Part shown: positions 1 through 10,390 of the stretch, piece by piece
Numbering within the stretch: position 1 is the first letter of the stretch
Layout: each line of letters starts with the position of its first letter
From: Terriglobus roseus DSM 18391
GTDB taxonomy: Bacteria; Acidobacteriota; Terriglobia; Terriglobales; Acidobacteriaceae
Reading direction: 5' to 3'
DNA length: 64,000 nt
NCBI RefSeq assembly: GCF_000265425.1
Contig: NC_018014.1
Coordinates: 2,852,001-2,916,000 of the forward strand
The notes under the pieces: model-generated
The model's input: only the letters and a program-made list of their open reading frames with translations
Told to the model about the DNA's origin: nothing
Databases searched by the model: none
Position numbers and translations under genes: made by a program

Positions 1-2774
1 TTGCCTCTCACCTCCAGGCCGAAGCTCATCCGCTTTTCGAGCTGGATCTGCAGGGCGTTGTACTTCGTCTGCGCTCCTGTCATAAAGAGCGGTTGCACGC
101 TGGTGAATTGCGGGTAAGGACGCAGCAACTGGGCACGGCTGACGCGTGCCGCGGAGAGTGCACCGCGCGTGATGGTGCCGAAGAAAGGGTTCGGCAGCAG
201 ATCGTTCAAAGTCGCCCCAAGTGCCAACGCCGAAACAGGAAGCTGATTGAAGTCAATGCCGCCTTCGCGGCTCTGCTGAAGCTTTACCCCGTGATTGCCC
301 ACGTAGCCCACCTGAACATGGAGCTTTCCAGGCAGTTCCCGATCGACGTTGATTGTGTACTGCTCTGTGTAGGGCGTGGGCGTGTTTCGCAACACACCTT
401 GGATCTGTCCCCCAGCACCGGTCGCAACACCCTGTGCGGCGCCCGGTGCGGGCTGGAAGCCATTCGGGAAAGGGTTATCGAGCGTGTTCAATGGCGTAAT
501 GCCGTCCAGTGAACCAACCCAGTCATTCTGCACGCGGAAGCCGAACGGTCCAATGGTGCCGGCGGCTGCCTGCGCTGACGGTCCGTACACCATGGCAAAC
601 CCCGCATGGATCACGGTGTTCTTGTCGACGGAGTAAGCGAGACCGACGCGAGGCGCGAAGTTGTTCGCGTCCGTCGAGTACTGGTGCCGATCCTGCCCAC
701 CGACTCCAACGAAGACCAGGCCGCCTTTGAGACCGGACAGACCAGACGCCTGCGCGAGGGCCGGTGACGCAACATTCGGATCAAAGAAATTCGTGCGGTT
801 ATAGCGTTCCGTCCGCGGTGTATCCAGGTCATAGCGCAACCCCATACTCAGCGTCAGCTTGGGCATGATGCGCCAATCATCCTGCAGGTAAGCGCCGTAG
901 TAAAAGCTTTGAGTCGCGGCATCTTTAAAGTTCTGAATGAGGTCTCCCGTTCCCGTGCCAAGCAGCATCGACGCGATGCTGTTTCCCGCTGCCGTGCTCG
1001 CCGCGTTCGGATTGGGACCCTGCGTGAAGCCGTTGGTAAATGCATAGTTGCCGGATGTGTCGCGTGTCTCACGATCGTTCACGCGGATCATGCGTGCATC
1101 CAGGCCCGCTTTCACCACGTGATTTCCCTTCAGCCATGTCAGGCTTTGCAACAGGCTGTAGGACATAAAGGCGTTGTGGCGATTGTCTCCATTGCCAAGC
1201 TGCACATAGCTGCTTGCCGTCACGACCGGAAAGACTGGAAGGCCGCCGCCGTTCACGACGGACGCGGGCAAGCCCAGGTCGCTCGCCTGGAAGCCGAGGC
1301 CTGCGTTGAGGTAGTCGTACAACGCGCGAGCAAAGCCGAGGCGAACGTCATACACCAGACTGGCCTTCGGCGTAGCCGTGTAGCCGAGGACAAAGTTGCG
1401 CATCCAGTTGCGCTGTTCGATCCGGTTCTCTGCCTGTGTGATCGCGGTCGGAAAGAAGGGCTGTGGGTTGTCATCGTAAAAGCGGTCGGAGTAGCGGCCG
1501 AACAATGTCTGGTTGTGCGGCAGTCGAGCATCCAGTCGAACGTCCCAGCTGTCGATGCGGTTGTCCTGTGTGCTGGTGGCGAAGAAGTTGTTCTGCCCCG
1601 TGCGAGGGTCTCCTGCGATGTTGGGCAGCGGGTAGTAGTTCATCACGTCTGTGCGACGCGGCTCTGACGAGCTTTGGGAATGACGTTGCCGGCGAAGGGG
1701 GTACGTACATAGCCGCCTGATCCGTTCGACCGCGTGGTGAAAGGATCGTAGATCTGTACGAGCGCACCCGCAGAGGTGAAGGTTTGCGAGAAGTCTCCCT
1801 GGCGCTGGAGCAATGTCGGTACAGATGCCGTGGTCTGCGTGGCCTGCGAAGCGCGTAACAGCTCTGCCGAGACCAGGAAAAAGAGCTTATCGCGAAGAAT
1901 GGGGCCGTTCAGCACGCCGCCAAACTGATTACGCTGGAAGGTAGGCAGCGCCCGCTTGTTGCGATTGGAGAAGTAGTCGTTCGCGTCCAAAGCAGAATTG
2001 CGCGCGAATTCGAAGAGCGTGCCGTGGAAGCGGTTTGTGCCGCTCTTAAAGGCAGTGTTCAGGATGCCGCCTAGGCTGCGGCCAAACTCTGCGGGATAAT
2101 TCTGTCCCAGCACACGGAACTGGTTGATCGCGTCAACGGATGGGAAGACACCCACGCCTGAGTTGCCGTTGACCGTGGGAAATCCACCAGGAATGCCGTC
2201 CACAAGGACGTCGGTGTAGCCTTGGCGCGTGCCGTTGATCGGAATAGCCGACTGAGTTGTAATTGTTACCGACCGAACCTGCAAAACCAGGCGTCAGTGC
2301 GATCAGAGAATAGGGATTGCGAGAATTCAGCGGAAGGTTCCGGATCTCGGAGCCGGTCACAACAGACGAAATGGTGACGTCCGTCGTGTCGATTGCATTT
2401 GCATCTGCTTCCACCGTGACAACGCTGCTCGCCGCGCCGGGCAACAGGCCCACATCGATTCTTGCATTCTGCGAGACATTGAGCGTGATGCCACGCTGCT
2501 TGTAGTGCTGGAATCCTGCTGCATCCACTTCAATTTGATAGCTGGATGGTGCGAGGTTCACGACGGTGTACTCGCCGTCTTTGTTTGCGGTAACAGTCTG
2601 GCTGGTATTCGTACCGAGGTCTGTCACCGTTACCGACGCGTTCTGAATCAACGCACCCGAGGGATCGTGGACTGTGCCAGTTACGGTCGCAGTCACGGAT
2701 TGTGCGTAAAACGGGGTTGGAAGCACTGCAGCGAAGAGCAGCGCCTGCAAAGAGCGCCGGCTTGAAAATGACAT
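1..2774 (-). pseudogene. TonB-dependent receptor (Oar-like), 5' part, two compensating frameshifts, truncated by window edge
   Basis: Outer-membrane receptor of the acidobacterial Oar/carboxypeptidase-regulatory-like type. It starts at 2774 after a good Shine-Dalgarno region, with a signal peptide ending near FYAQS. A regulatory-like Ig fold (residues about 25-110: TVTGTVHDPSGA, NKDGEYTVVNLAPSSY) and a plug domain (ITLNVSQNARIDV to RNLPLNSRNPY) follow. The frame shifts near 2240, where one extra base follows VGYS and family-like INGTRQGYTDVLVDG continues in the next frame. It shifts back near 1648, where one missing base between VAQ and VMNYYPLPN restores the original frame. From there the barrel reads openly to base 1 (last residues about KRMSFGLEVRG) and continues outside the window. 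Net shift is zero, so only about 200 residues are affected. Either sequencing error or recent inactivation. The substrate cannot be told; family members take up large glycans or siderophores. Confidence 0.85.
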
Positions 2775-3145
2775 GAGGAGGCCTTTCCATTAAAACGATG
2801 GCACCGAACGGCGCGTCAACGAGGAGACTTATGGTTTTGGTCATCCGGCCACCGTTCACTGCGGATCATTCCGCAATGAAGACAGACGTAGGCCCATCTT
2901 CCTCGACAGAGAGGCGATTCGTCTTCAACACGGTGTGAAAGGAAAATAGGCGACAGTGACGTCAAGCTCTCCCTTGGACCCAACGACTCCACAGACGGCA
3001 ACAATGTTGAGAAACGCCGACGTGGCATGAGCCGTCCTGGACTGAGTGTTTTATGCGCGAGCCGCACTGACCATATCGCTCATGATCCCGTATTGCGTAT
3101 CATCACCTCGTGCTCTCACCAAGGCACCGCTGGAGATTCGATCCG

Positions 3146-5398
3146 ATGGCAGCAACGCGACGTCAGTTCCTGAAGGGCAGTGGCGCATTAGCGGCCGCAG
3201 CCGCAGCTCCCACACTTCCTGCCACAAATGGGATTGCGCAGAAGCCTGCGGACCGATCGCCGAAGCCTTTGCTGCCTCTGAGCGACTACGTCAATGTGCT
3301 GCAAGGCACTCATTCAAATCCTCAGTTTTCGCGGGGAAATACGCTACCGATCGTTGCTGAGCCATTTGGAATGGCGCACTGGACGCTCGAATCCAGAGGT
3401 GGATCCCCGTGGATGTTCGCGCCAGAGGACCAGCGGATCCAGGGCTTCCGATGCACGCACCAACTTAGTCCCTGGCTTGGCGATTATGGCTGGTCCACCA
3501 TCATGCCGGTGACGGGCGAGCCAGAAGTGCGTGCAAGTGCTCGCGCCTCATCGTATCGACCGAGTGAACTCGTGGCGCATCCGTATGGCTTCAAGATGAA
3601 CCTGCTTCGCTACGGGTTGGACGCAGAGCTTACACCGACATGCCGCGGTGCCGTGCTACGCACAATCAGCCGTCACGGCGAGCCAATCTCGCTGCTCATT
3701 GATGTGCCCGAGCCTGGCGCCGAGTTCACCTGGGATGGCAACAAGGGTGTGCTGCGGTGGAAGACATCGGCGAATGTCGGAGGAACGCCCGCTGGCTTCG
3801 CGACGTTTTATGTACTTCGCGTCGGTGTAGCAGGCGCTACGTTCGAGCAGAAAGAATTAAAGGCGGCAGGGACCGGACGAAACAACGCGGCCAGCGTAGT
3901 CGGTCTGATTCACTTACACGCTACACAGGCGGAGATAGCGGTCGCCCACTCGTTCCTGTCATTTGAGCAGGCTGAGCGCAACATCGACACCGAGGTTGGA
4001 TCGAGCACCTTCGACGCAGTCCAGGCGAAGACAAAATCAATGTGGGAAGAGCACCTGTCGGCAGTGAAGATCCAGGGTGCCAGCGAGAAGCAGATGCGGA
4101 CGTTCTATTCCTGCCTCTTCAGAACTCTGCTCTTTCCTCGCACCTGGCACGAGATCGATGTCGACGGAAAGACCGTGCATATGAGCCCATACACGGGCAA
4201 GTCCACACCGGGCGTGATGTATGCAGACCACGGGTACTGGGACGTGTATCGAGCGTGGTATCCGATGATGACCCTGCTATATCCGGAAAAGCTGGGCGAG
4301 ATCCTGCAAAGCTGGGTCAACGCCGGTACCGAGGGAGAATGGATGCCCCAGTTCCCTTGCCCGGGATATCGTGCATGCATGACAGGGTCGTTGATCGATT
4401 CGTTGTTCGCCGATGCGGTGGTGAAGGACATCCCAGGCTTCAACAAGGAAGCCGCATACCAATTGCTGAAGAAACACGCCACACAGCCCGGTGATCCCGC
4501 AAAAGGATACGGACGGCGCGGACAAGCAGCGTACGCAAAACTTGGGTTCGTTCCGAACGATCTGGTCGAGCAGGCATGCGTCGAATCACTCGATGCGCAC
4601 TACGGTGACTTTTGCATCGGACAGATCGCAACAAAGCTCGGACACGCGGACGACGCGGCGATGTTTGCAAAGCGCTCGCGCGACTGGCGGCTTCTATTCG
4701 ATCAGGACACAAAGTTCTTCCGCGGCAAGAACTCCGATGGCTCCTGGGTTCCGAACTTTCGCGAGTACCAATGGGGATCACCGTATGTAGAGGGCTGTGC
4801 GTGGCAGCACCGATGGAGCGTTCCGCACGAACCAGAAGCGATGATGGAGGCTTTCGGGGGTAAGGAAGTCTTCGTCAACGAACTCGTCAAGTGCGTGGAG
4901 CAGGAACCTCGATTTGAGGTCGGTGTCTACCATCAGGAGATCCACGAGATGAGCGAAATGGCTGCTGTGCGATTTGGACAATACGCACATAGCAACCAGC
5001 CTTCCCACCACATCCTGTACATGTTCACGATCGGAGGGCGCCCAGACCTTACTCAGAAATGGGTACGCAGAGTTCTTACCGATCTCTACTCTCCGGAAGA
5101 CTTCTGCGGTGATGAAGACACTGGCGCTATGGCCGCATGGTATGTTCTGAGTTCTTTGGGATTGTATTCACTGTGCCCGGGCAAACCGCAATGGATGCTC
5201 GGCTCCCCTCTATGGAGGTCCGCAGAGGTGCGCCTGGGGCTGAAGGGGAAGACCGTGAAGATCGAATCGGTGGGAGATCCGGCTACGAAGCCGTACCGTG
5301 CTTCCCTGTCAATCGATGGCATCGACCATAGCGGAGACTTCGTGCAGCATGCGGAACTATTGAGAGCACGGAATCTGCGTTTCGCTGTGAAGGCATAG
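3146..5398 (+). CDS. GH92 family glycosidase (alpha-mannosidase-like), Tat-exported
   Basis: Predicted exo-acting glycosidase of family GH92, calcium-dependent enzymes mostly acting on alpha-mannosides, about 750 residues as usual for the family. I start it at ATG 3146 rather than the upstream 3110 codon because this puts the twin-arginine motif RRQFLKG at residues 5-11, followed by an Ala-rich hydrophobic stretch, which predicts export of a folded protein. GH92 hallmarks: YWDVYRAWYPMMT near residue 361, HSNQPSHHILYMF near 614, the acidic GDEDTGAMAAWYVLSSLGLY near 655, and the closing PGKPQWMLGSPLW. The family's GNDD is GDED here, keeping acidic residues. It is monocistronic: divergent from the TonB receptor (possible glycan uptake/degradation pair) and convergent with the kinase downstream. 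Family is firm; linkage specificity is not. Confidence 0.9.
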   Translation: MAATRRQFLKGSGALAAAAAAPTLPATNGIAQKPADRSPKPLLPLSDYVNVLQGTHSNPQFSRGNTLPIVAEPFGMAHWTLESRGGSPWMFAPEDQRIQGFRCTHQLSPWLGDYGWSTIMPVTGEPEVRASARASSYRPSELVAHPYGFKMNLLRYGLDAELTPTCRGAVLRTISRHGEPISLLIDVPEPGAEFTWDGNKGVLRWKTSANVGGTPAGFATFYVLRVGVAGATFEQKELKAAGTGRNNAASVVGLIHLHATQAEIAVAHSFLSFEQAERNIDTEVGSSTFDAVQAKTKSMWEEHLSAVKIQGASEKQMRTFYSCLFRTLLFPRTWHEIDVDGKTVHMSPYTGKSTPGVMYADHGYWDVYRAWYPMMTLLYPEKLGEILQSWVNAGTEGEWMPQFPCPGYRACMTGSLIDSLFADAVVKDIPGFNKEAAYQLLKKHATQPGDPAKGYGRRGQAAYAKLGFVPNDLVEQACVESLDAHYGDFCIGQIATKLGHADDAAMFAKRSRDWRLLFDQDTKFFRGKNSDGSWVPNFREYQWGSPYVEGCAWQHRWSVPHEPEAMMEAFGGKEVFVNELVKCVEQEPRFEVGVYHQEIHEMSEMAAVRFGQYAHSNQPSHHILYMFTIGGRPDLTQKWVRRVLTDLYSPEDFCGDEDTGAMAAWYVLSSLGLYSLCPGKPQWMLGSPLWRSAEVRLGLKGKTVKIESVGDPATKPYRASLSIDGIDHSGDFVQHAELLRARNLRFAVKA

Positions 5399-5439
5399 AC
5401 GAGAAGCTCAAGTATCTCCTGACTCGCGGACGTTATGAG

Positions 5440-5456
5440 GGTAGTTTCGAACTACC
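5440..5456. terminator. Small stem-loop between convergent genes
   Basis: GGTAGTT, loop TCG, AACTACC forms a perfect 7-bp stem in the 96-bp gap between the GH92 gene (plus) and the kinase gene (minus). The position suits a bidirectional terminator. There is no clear T-tract, so the role is inferred. Confidence 0.35.
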
Positions 5457-5494
5457 ACCGGTGCCTTGCAGCCTTGGCCCTTTTGCTGTTCACC

Positions 5495-6967
5495 CTAGAA
5501 CACCTCATTATTGTCACTGCGGGCTTGAATTGGAAGAGAGATTTCGGCGATACAGCCCGTAGAATCTTGCCGATTTCTCAAAGACAGTGCTCCACCATGT
5601 GCAGCGATGATCTGCCTTGACAGTGTCAGCCCTGTGCCCGTTCCGTGCTCCTTTGTGGTGTAGAACGGTACGAAAAGGTTCTCGGGGTTTGCTAAACCCG
5701 CACCGTTATCAACGATGTGTAGCGATAGCGACGCCCCATCGATCGTCCAACTTAGATCGATGAATGCGGCATCGTCTGCGGCTTCCGTATGGATCGAAGC
5801 TTCGGCTGCATTCTTCAGCAGGTTGATAAGTACTTGCTGTAGCTGGTCCGGGTCACCCTGGATCACAATGTCGGGAGAAGGAAGCACCCGCACCGCGGCT
5901 CTCGTCTCCAACGGCGTCGTTTGCTCGACTAAGGTCATGAGATCGACTTCTGTCATGCGCGGTTGGGGTAGACGCGATAACTGTTGATAGGCCTGCAAGA
6001 AACGATTGAGTGAGTCCGCGCGATCCTCAATCACAACGAGACCGCGCTGGAACTCGTACAGATCTTGCGTGGTGTGGTTGCTGTTCCCGAAGGGGATGGG
6101 CCGGGATCGCAACATGGATGCGATGGATTTGATCGGAGTCAGCGAGTTATTGATCTCGTGTCCCAGGACGCGTATCAGGCGCTGCCATGCGAGGCGCTCC
6201 TCTTCCCGCAGTGCAGCCGCAACGTCGCTGAGCACGAAGAGCGTATGTGGTACGCCTTGAAGGCGGAAGGTAGAGCGACGGACAGACCAGCGAACGGGAG
6301 ATCCTTCTAAGGCCGTGCGACCATCATCTTCTGGCGCATAGACCTCTCCATCGCGAAGACCTGTGAGCGCACTGAGTTTGAGCTGTGATGCATCTTGTCC
6401 TAGCGCAGAGCGGGGGTGAAGATGCAACGCTCGTTCGGCAGCGTTATTGAGCAGGCGAAGTCTTCCCGAAGCGTCAAAGGCAAGCAGTGGTGCGGGCATT
6501 GAGGAAATGACGCTGTCCACGAGAGCGAGCGCGTCCAGGGCAGAGTTGCGTTGACGCTGCAATGTGCTGGCGAGGGCGTTGATCTCAAGCGCCAGGTCAC
6601 CCATCGAGTCGCCGCGCCGTGCTCCGCGGGCACGAAAGGTGTAATCCTCCTCACGCAGTGAGGACACGATGTTCGAGAGAGTCTGCAACGGGCGCGTCAT
6701 GCTCTCGAAAAAGAACGACGTGACGAAGAGCCAAGCACCAAACGCGACCGACAAACATGTGGTCAGAAGTGGCCAGTTGAACTGCTGATGAAAGCACCAC
6801 GTGGTGACAGTGAGAAGCGCCGGGAGCGACGAGAACGTTATCCAGAGTCGTAGTCGCCGCTCATAGCTAAGCTTGTTTCGCCTTCGGCCCAGGGGCATCC
6901 GCCGGCGACTTGTGCCGTTTTGTGGAACAGGCGGCGTGATAGCTGCGCCTTGAAGATCAGAGTCCAT
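5495..6967 (-). CDS. Sensor histidine kinase, NtrY-like
   Basis: Membrane histidine kinase of about 490 aa and partner of the NtrC-type regulator upstream. Start at 6967 (MDSDLQG): a GGAAAAGC ribosome site precedes it and it overlaps the regulator's stop by 11 bp, suggesting coupling; an upstream in-frame Met at 7066 lies inside the regulator gene. Order: two hydrophobic helices (LWITFSSLPALLTVTTWCF and LLTTCLSVAFGAWLFVTSF, about residues 40-88), HAMP-like region, PAS domain (DSVISSMPAPLLAFDASGRL), then H-box GHEINNSLTPIKS with His near 270, N-box NLLKNAAEA, G1 DNGAGL, F-box FVPFYTTK and G2 GTGTGLTLS near 440. Two closely spaced helices imply no large periplasmic sensor, so the signal may be in the membrane or at the PAS domain. 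It probably tunes the efflux genes ahead of it. Confidence 0.9.
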   Translation of the reverse strand: MDSDLQGAAITPPVPQNGTSRRRMPLGRRRNKLSYERRLRLWITFSSLPALLTVTTWCFHQQFNWPLLTTCLSVAFGAWLFVTSFFFESMTRPLQTLSNIVSSLREEDYTFRARGARRGDSMGDLALEINALASTLQRQRNSALDALALVDSVISSMPAPLLAFDASGRLRLLNNAAERALHLHPRSALGQDASQLKLSALTGLRDGEVYAPEDDGRTALEGSPVRWSVRRSTFRLQGVPHTLFVLSDVAAALREEERLAWQRLIRVLGHEINNSLTPIKSIASMLRSRPIPFGNSNHTTQDLYEFQRGLVVIEDRADSLNRFLQAYQQLSRLPQPRMTEVDLMTLVEQTTPLETRAAVRVLPSPDIVIQGDPDQLQQVLINLLKNAAEASIHTEAADDAAFIDLSWTIDGASLSLHIVDNGAGLANPENLFVPFYTTKEHGTGTGLTLSRQIIAAHGGALSLRNRQDSTGCIAEISLPIQARSDNNEVF

Positions 6968-8375
6968 GCTTTTCCATGCGACGATACAACGCTCCGCGAC
7001 TAAGGCCAAGCGCCTCGGCGGCATGACTAACGTTGCCGGAGTTTCGGGCAAGGGCCTTTCGAACAAGGACAGCCTCGACCTCTTCGAGACTCATGTCATC
7101 CAGATTCGAGCTGCCCTGCCGAACGCTCTGATGGAGGCCGAGTTCACTTGCTGCAATCCGCGTGCCGCGCGCCATCAACACGGCGCGTTCCATCGTGTGG
7201 TTCAGTTCGCGCACGTTGCCCGGCCAGACATACTGCAGCAACTGTTGCAATGCGCCGGCTTCGAAACCTTCGACAGGTCGGCGGTAGCGTGCAGCGTAGC
7301 GGGCCAGGAAGTGTGCTGCCAGCGCTGGGATATCTTCACGCCGGTCACGCAAAGGCGGCAGTCTAATCTCCACCGTGTTGAGGCGGAAGAAGAGATCCTC
7401 GCGAAACCGTCCGGCTGCTGTCTCCTCCGCGAGGTTGGCGTTGGTTGCCGAGAGCATTCTTACGTCAACGTTGCGCGTGACAGATGATCCGACACGCTCC
7501 AACTGTCCCGATTCGATGACGCGCAACAGTTTCGCCTGTTGCCGCAGCGGAATGTTCGCGATCTCGTCCAGGAAAAGAGTGCCCCCACTGGCGAGTTCGA
7601 AGCGTCCAATGCGATCGGCGCGCGCGTCCGTGAACGCTCCCTTCACATGGCCGAAGAGCTCACTCTCAAACGTGCCGTCCGGCAGCGCTCCGGTATTGAC
7701 TGCGACCAGCGTCTTGCCAGCACGCAGCGAAAGTTGATGGAGGGTTTGAGCGACCACTTCCTTGCCGGTACCGTGCTCACCCGTGATGAGCACGTTCGCG
7801 TCCGAAGGGCCGATGCGGTGCATCAGTTCCAGTACCGAACGCATCGCGGGAGCGGTTGCGATGAACTCAGCGCTTCCCTCCGCGCGCAGGATCCGATTCT
7901 CTGCTTCGAGCAGCAGAGTGCGGCGATGCGCATGGTAGAGGTCGATCTGAGTTTTAACGATCGCCAGAAGACGAGCATTTTCCCACGGCTTCTGCACAAA
8001 GTCGCTGGCGCCCCGACGCATGGCCTCTACGGCAAGATCGACATTGGCCCATGCCGTCATAACAAGGATCGGCAGTCTCTCGCTGTTGCTACCGCACCCT
8101 TGACGGATGGTATCGAGTAACTGAAGTCCTTCCCCACCGCTGGTGGTGTCACGTGTGTAATTCAGATCGATAAGTAACGCGTCATACTCGGTGTCTTCGA
8201 GATATTTGAGCACCAGCGCAGGCGACCGCGCCGCATCGACAACATAACCTTCCGCGCGCAGCAACATCGCCAACGCCTCAAGGATGTAAGGCTGGTCGTC
8301 GGCGATGAGTAAGCGACATCGAGGTGAGTTGTTGTCACCTGCATGATGGCGTCGTGATGAAGGCTCTGCGTTCAT
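6957..8375 (-). CDS. Sigma-54-dependent NtrC-family response regulator
   Basis: About 472 aa. The open frame extends to 8822, but the first ~149 codons are antisense to the TolC gene, so I start at ATG 8375, 16 bp after the TolC stop. Receiver domain at about residues 20-145 (RLLIADDQPYILEAL, phosphoacceptor in ALLIDLNYTRD near 70, Lys in DFVQKPWEN). AAA+ domain at about 165-400: Walker A GEHGTGKE, Walker B GGTLFLDEI, arginine region FREDLFFRLNTVEIRLPPLRDR. C-terminal Fis-type HTH ending ALGLSRGALYRRMEKHGL. The sigma-54 contact loop reads GAFTDA rather than the classic GAFTGA, a variant I recall from one regulator subfamily. It should activate a sigma-54 promoter for its own efflux operon; the palindrome at 15147-15174 is the obvious candidate site. 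Confidence 0.9.
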   Translation of the reverse strand: MNAEPSSRRHHAGDNNSPRCRLLIADDQPYILEALAMLLRAEGYVVDAARSPALVLKYLEDTEYDALLIDLNYTRDTTSGGEGLQLLDTIRQGCGSNSERLPILVMTAWANVDLAVEAMRRGASDFVQKPWENARLLAIVKTQIDLYHAHRRTLLLEAENRILRAEGSAEFIATAPAMRSVLELMHRIGPSDANVLITGEHGTGKEVVAQTLHQLSLRAGKTLVAVNTGALPDGTFESELFGHVKGAFTDARADRIGRFELASGGTLFLDEIANIPLRQQAKLLRVIESGQLERVGSSVTRNVDVRMLSATNANLAEETAAGRFREDLFFRLNTVEIRLPPLRDRREDIPALAAHFLARYAARYRRPVEGFEAGALQQLLQYVWPGNVRELNHTMERAVLMARGTRIAASELGLHQSVRQGSSNLDDMSLEEVEAVLVRKALARNSGNVSHAAEALGLSRGALYRRMEKHGL

Positions 8376-8391
8376 AGATTCAGCGAACCGC

Positions 8392-10344
8392 TCAGGGTTG
8401 CGGCGCAATGACCTGGGACGTCTGGGTACCGACGCGTGCCGAGGCCACTGAAACGCCATTATCGTCCAATGTTGTTCCGATTGCGCGCTGCAGCTCGACG
8501 CGCGATTTTTGATAGGCCGTTCGTGCTGCGACCAAGGCAGACTCGGCGGATGCGAGTGCCTGTCGCGCAAGCAGCGTATCCTGCGCTGATCCTGCGCCGA
8601 GCTGTTGCTCCTTGCCGGTGATGTCGAAGGTCTTTGCCGCAAGATCACGCGCTTTCGCGGCTGCGGCCACGCGTGCCTGCGCCTGCTGCAGCGCGTATTG
8701 AGCGTTACGGACTTCAATGCGGATCTGCTTCCGCTGCTGCTGCACCAGGATCTCGGCCTGGCAGGTCTCCAACTCCGAACGATACTGGTCGCTCTTGGCT
8801 TGACGGTTGCGTATCGGCACATTCACGTTCAGACCGACATAGTAGTTTGGCGCGCTGTTGTTGAAGGTGTTGGTGAAGGAGCCACCGTATCCCGTTGGAA
8901 CGGTGGACACAACGCCGCCAGTCGAAGCAGGATTCGTGAGTCCGGCAAGACCAACGCCACCGTACTGACCGACGAGATTCACGGCGGGCAGGAGTGCGTT
9001 GTTCACGGCATCGCGGCTGATGTCACGATTTTTCAGATTGATGCTGGAGATCTTAAGTTCGAGCCTGCGAGAAAGCGCGTCATTAATGATGATTTCGGTG
9101 GGTGCCTGTACCTCCTGCGCACTGTCCGCCGCAACCGCACTCAGGTCCGTGGGATGAACGGGCATGACTTCCAACGTCGGATCGTCCAGATTTCGAGTGA
9201 GCGCATTCTTCATCAGCAACTCTTGAAACTGCAGCACGGACTTTGCGATCGTAAGATCGCCCTCTGCGCGAGCGACTTCGCCCTCATCCTTCGTGACATC
9301 GAGTGCGGGGATTGCCTGCAATGCAAGCTGTTTCCGACCGAGATCCAGGGTGTCATTCGCGAAACCCAGCGTCCGCTCTTTGACTTGCTCATCTTCAAAG
9401 GCAGCAACGAGATCCCAGTAAAGGTTCGCCACCTGTGTGATCGTGCTGATGACCTGTAGTTCAAATGCCTCGTCCGAAATCTTCTTGTTGTTTCGCGCAA
9501 TGCGCAGGTAGCGAAGATTCGGGCCACGTCCGAATCCGGCCAGCAAGGGTTGATTGATCCCGAAATTGAACTGGGAATTTAATGTCGGGTTCAGAAAACT
9601 ATAGGGACTATTTGTTGTCTGCCTGTTTCCTTGATAAGTAAACGAAACTGTCGTCCCCGTGCTGAAGGACTGCTGATAACCGATGGTGCCGTTGATGCTG
9701 TTATCGCGAAGCGTTGGAACGCCGTAGATCGTAAGGTTCGACAGAGGGCTCGTGGAATGTTGAACGTTTGCACTGCCGGTGAGGATGGGGTCGTACGAGT
9801 TAACTGCCGTACCGCTGCCGAGTGTGGACTGCACCAGGCCTGACGCGCCTGTGCCCGCGCCGCCGGCTCCTCCACTGGTGCCGCCCGCGCCCGCGCCCGT
9901 GGAACTGGACCCGAAACCGCCAACACCATTGCCCCCGGGGGTATTCTGCACTACGCCCGTATTCACACCGCGTGTGCTGCCGCCGGCCTTGGTGCGTTCA
10001 ATATCCGCTTCGGCGATGGGGATGTTGTAGCGTGCAATCGCCAGGTCCAGGTTATTCTCGAGCGAGAGAGCGATGGCATCGGCCAACGATAATTCAAGAA
10101 CTCCGTTATGCATCAAAGCATCGATCCGTGGAGAATTTGAAAGATTCGCTGCAGGCACGCTGGCAGGACGGTAAGTAGCAAGCGGGTTATGCGAGTGTGG
10201 AAGCGTCAGCGGCGTGGAAGGCTGAGGCGCCTGCAACGTCGCACCTTGTGAGGGAGCCACCGCCTGAGCAAACGACTGAGATGTAAAGAAAAGAAGAGTC
10301 GCGGTAGCGGCTGTCCTTCCCGGGTTTCTAAGAGCAGATCTCAT
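8392..10344 (-). CDS. TolC-family outer-membrane efflux protein with Gly-rich insert
   Basis: Outer-membrane exit duct of the ABC efflux system, about 650 aa. I start at ATG 10344 (MRSALRNPGR), which gives a clean signal peptide (TAATATLLFFTSQSFAQA); the frame to 10467 overlaps the permease gene. Two OEP repeats can be seen: LSLADAIALSLENNLDLAIARYNI near residue 75 and the alpha-hairpin LQQAQARVAAAAKARDLAAKTFDITGKEQQLGAGSAQDTLLARQALASAE (quoted as landmarks, near 560-610). It is longer than typical TolC (about 450-500) because of an insert of roughly 50 residues very rich in Gly, Ala, Ser and Thr near 110-165. The permease lies 46 bp upstream and the NtrC-type regulator 16 bp downstream. Confidence 0.88.
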   Translation of the reverse strand: MRSALRNPGRTAATATLLFFTSQSFAQAVAPSQGATLQAPQPSTPLTLPHSHNPLATYRPASVPAANLSNSPRIDALMHNGVLELSLADAIALSLENNLDLAIARYNIPIAEADIERTKAGGSTRGVNTGVVQNTPGGNGVGGFGSSSTGAGAGGTSGGAGGAGTGASGLVQSTLGSGTAVNSYDPILTGSANVQHSTSPLSNLTIYGVPTLRDNSINGTIGYQQSFSTGTTVSFTYQGNRQTTNSPYSFLNPTLNSQFNFGINQPLLAGFGRGPNLRYLRIARNNKKISDEAFELQVISTITQVANLYWDLVAAFEDEQVKERTLGFANDTLDLGRKQLALQAIPALDVTKDEGEVARAEGDLTIAKSVLQFQELLMKNALTRNLDDPTLEVMPVHPTDLSAVAADSAQEVQAPTEIIINDALSRRLELKISSINLKNRDISRDAVNNALLPAVNLVGQYGGVGLAGLTNPASTGGVVSTVPTGYGGSFTNTFNNSAPNYYVGLNVNVPIRNRQAKSDQYRSELETCQAEILVQQQRKQIRIEVRNAQYALQQAQARVAAAAKARDLAAKTFDITGKEQQLGAGSAQDTLLARQALASAESALVAARTAYQKSRVELQRAIGTTLDDNGVSVASARVGTQTSQVIAPQP

Positions 10345-10390
10345 GCGGCGGTGGTACTCGCTTTCTGATGACAGGAAACAGTTAAGAGGC

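Noticed and set aside
909-1667. 252-codon plus-strand frame
   Set aside because: Antisense to the TonB receptor barrel, no ribosome site and no recognisable domain.
8376-8822. 149-codon N-terminal extension of the NtrC-type regulator
   Set aside because: Arg/Ser-rich translation of the TolC antisense-frame DNA; a proper start at 8375 follows the TolC stop.
8605-9459. 284-codon plus-strand frame
   Set aside because: Shadow of the TolC gene on the other strand.
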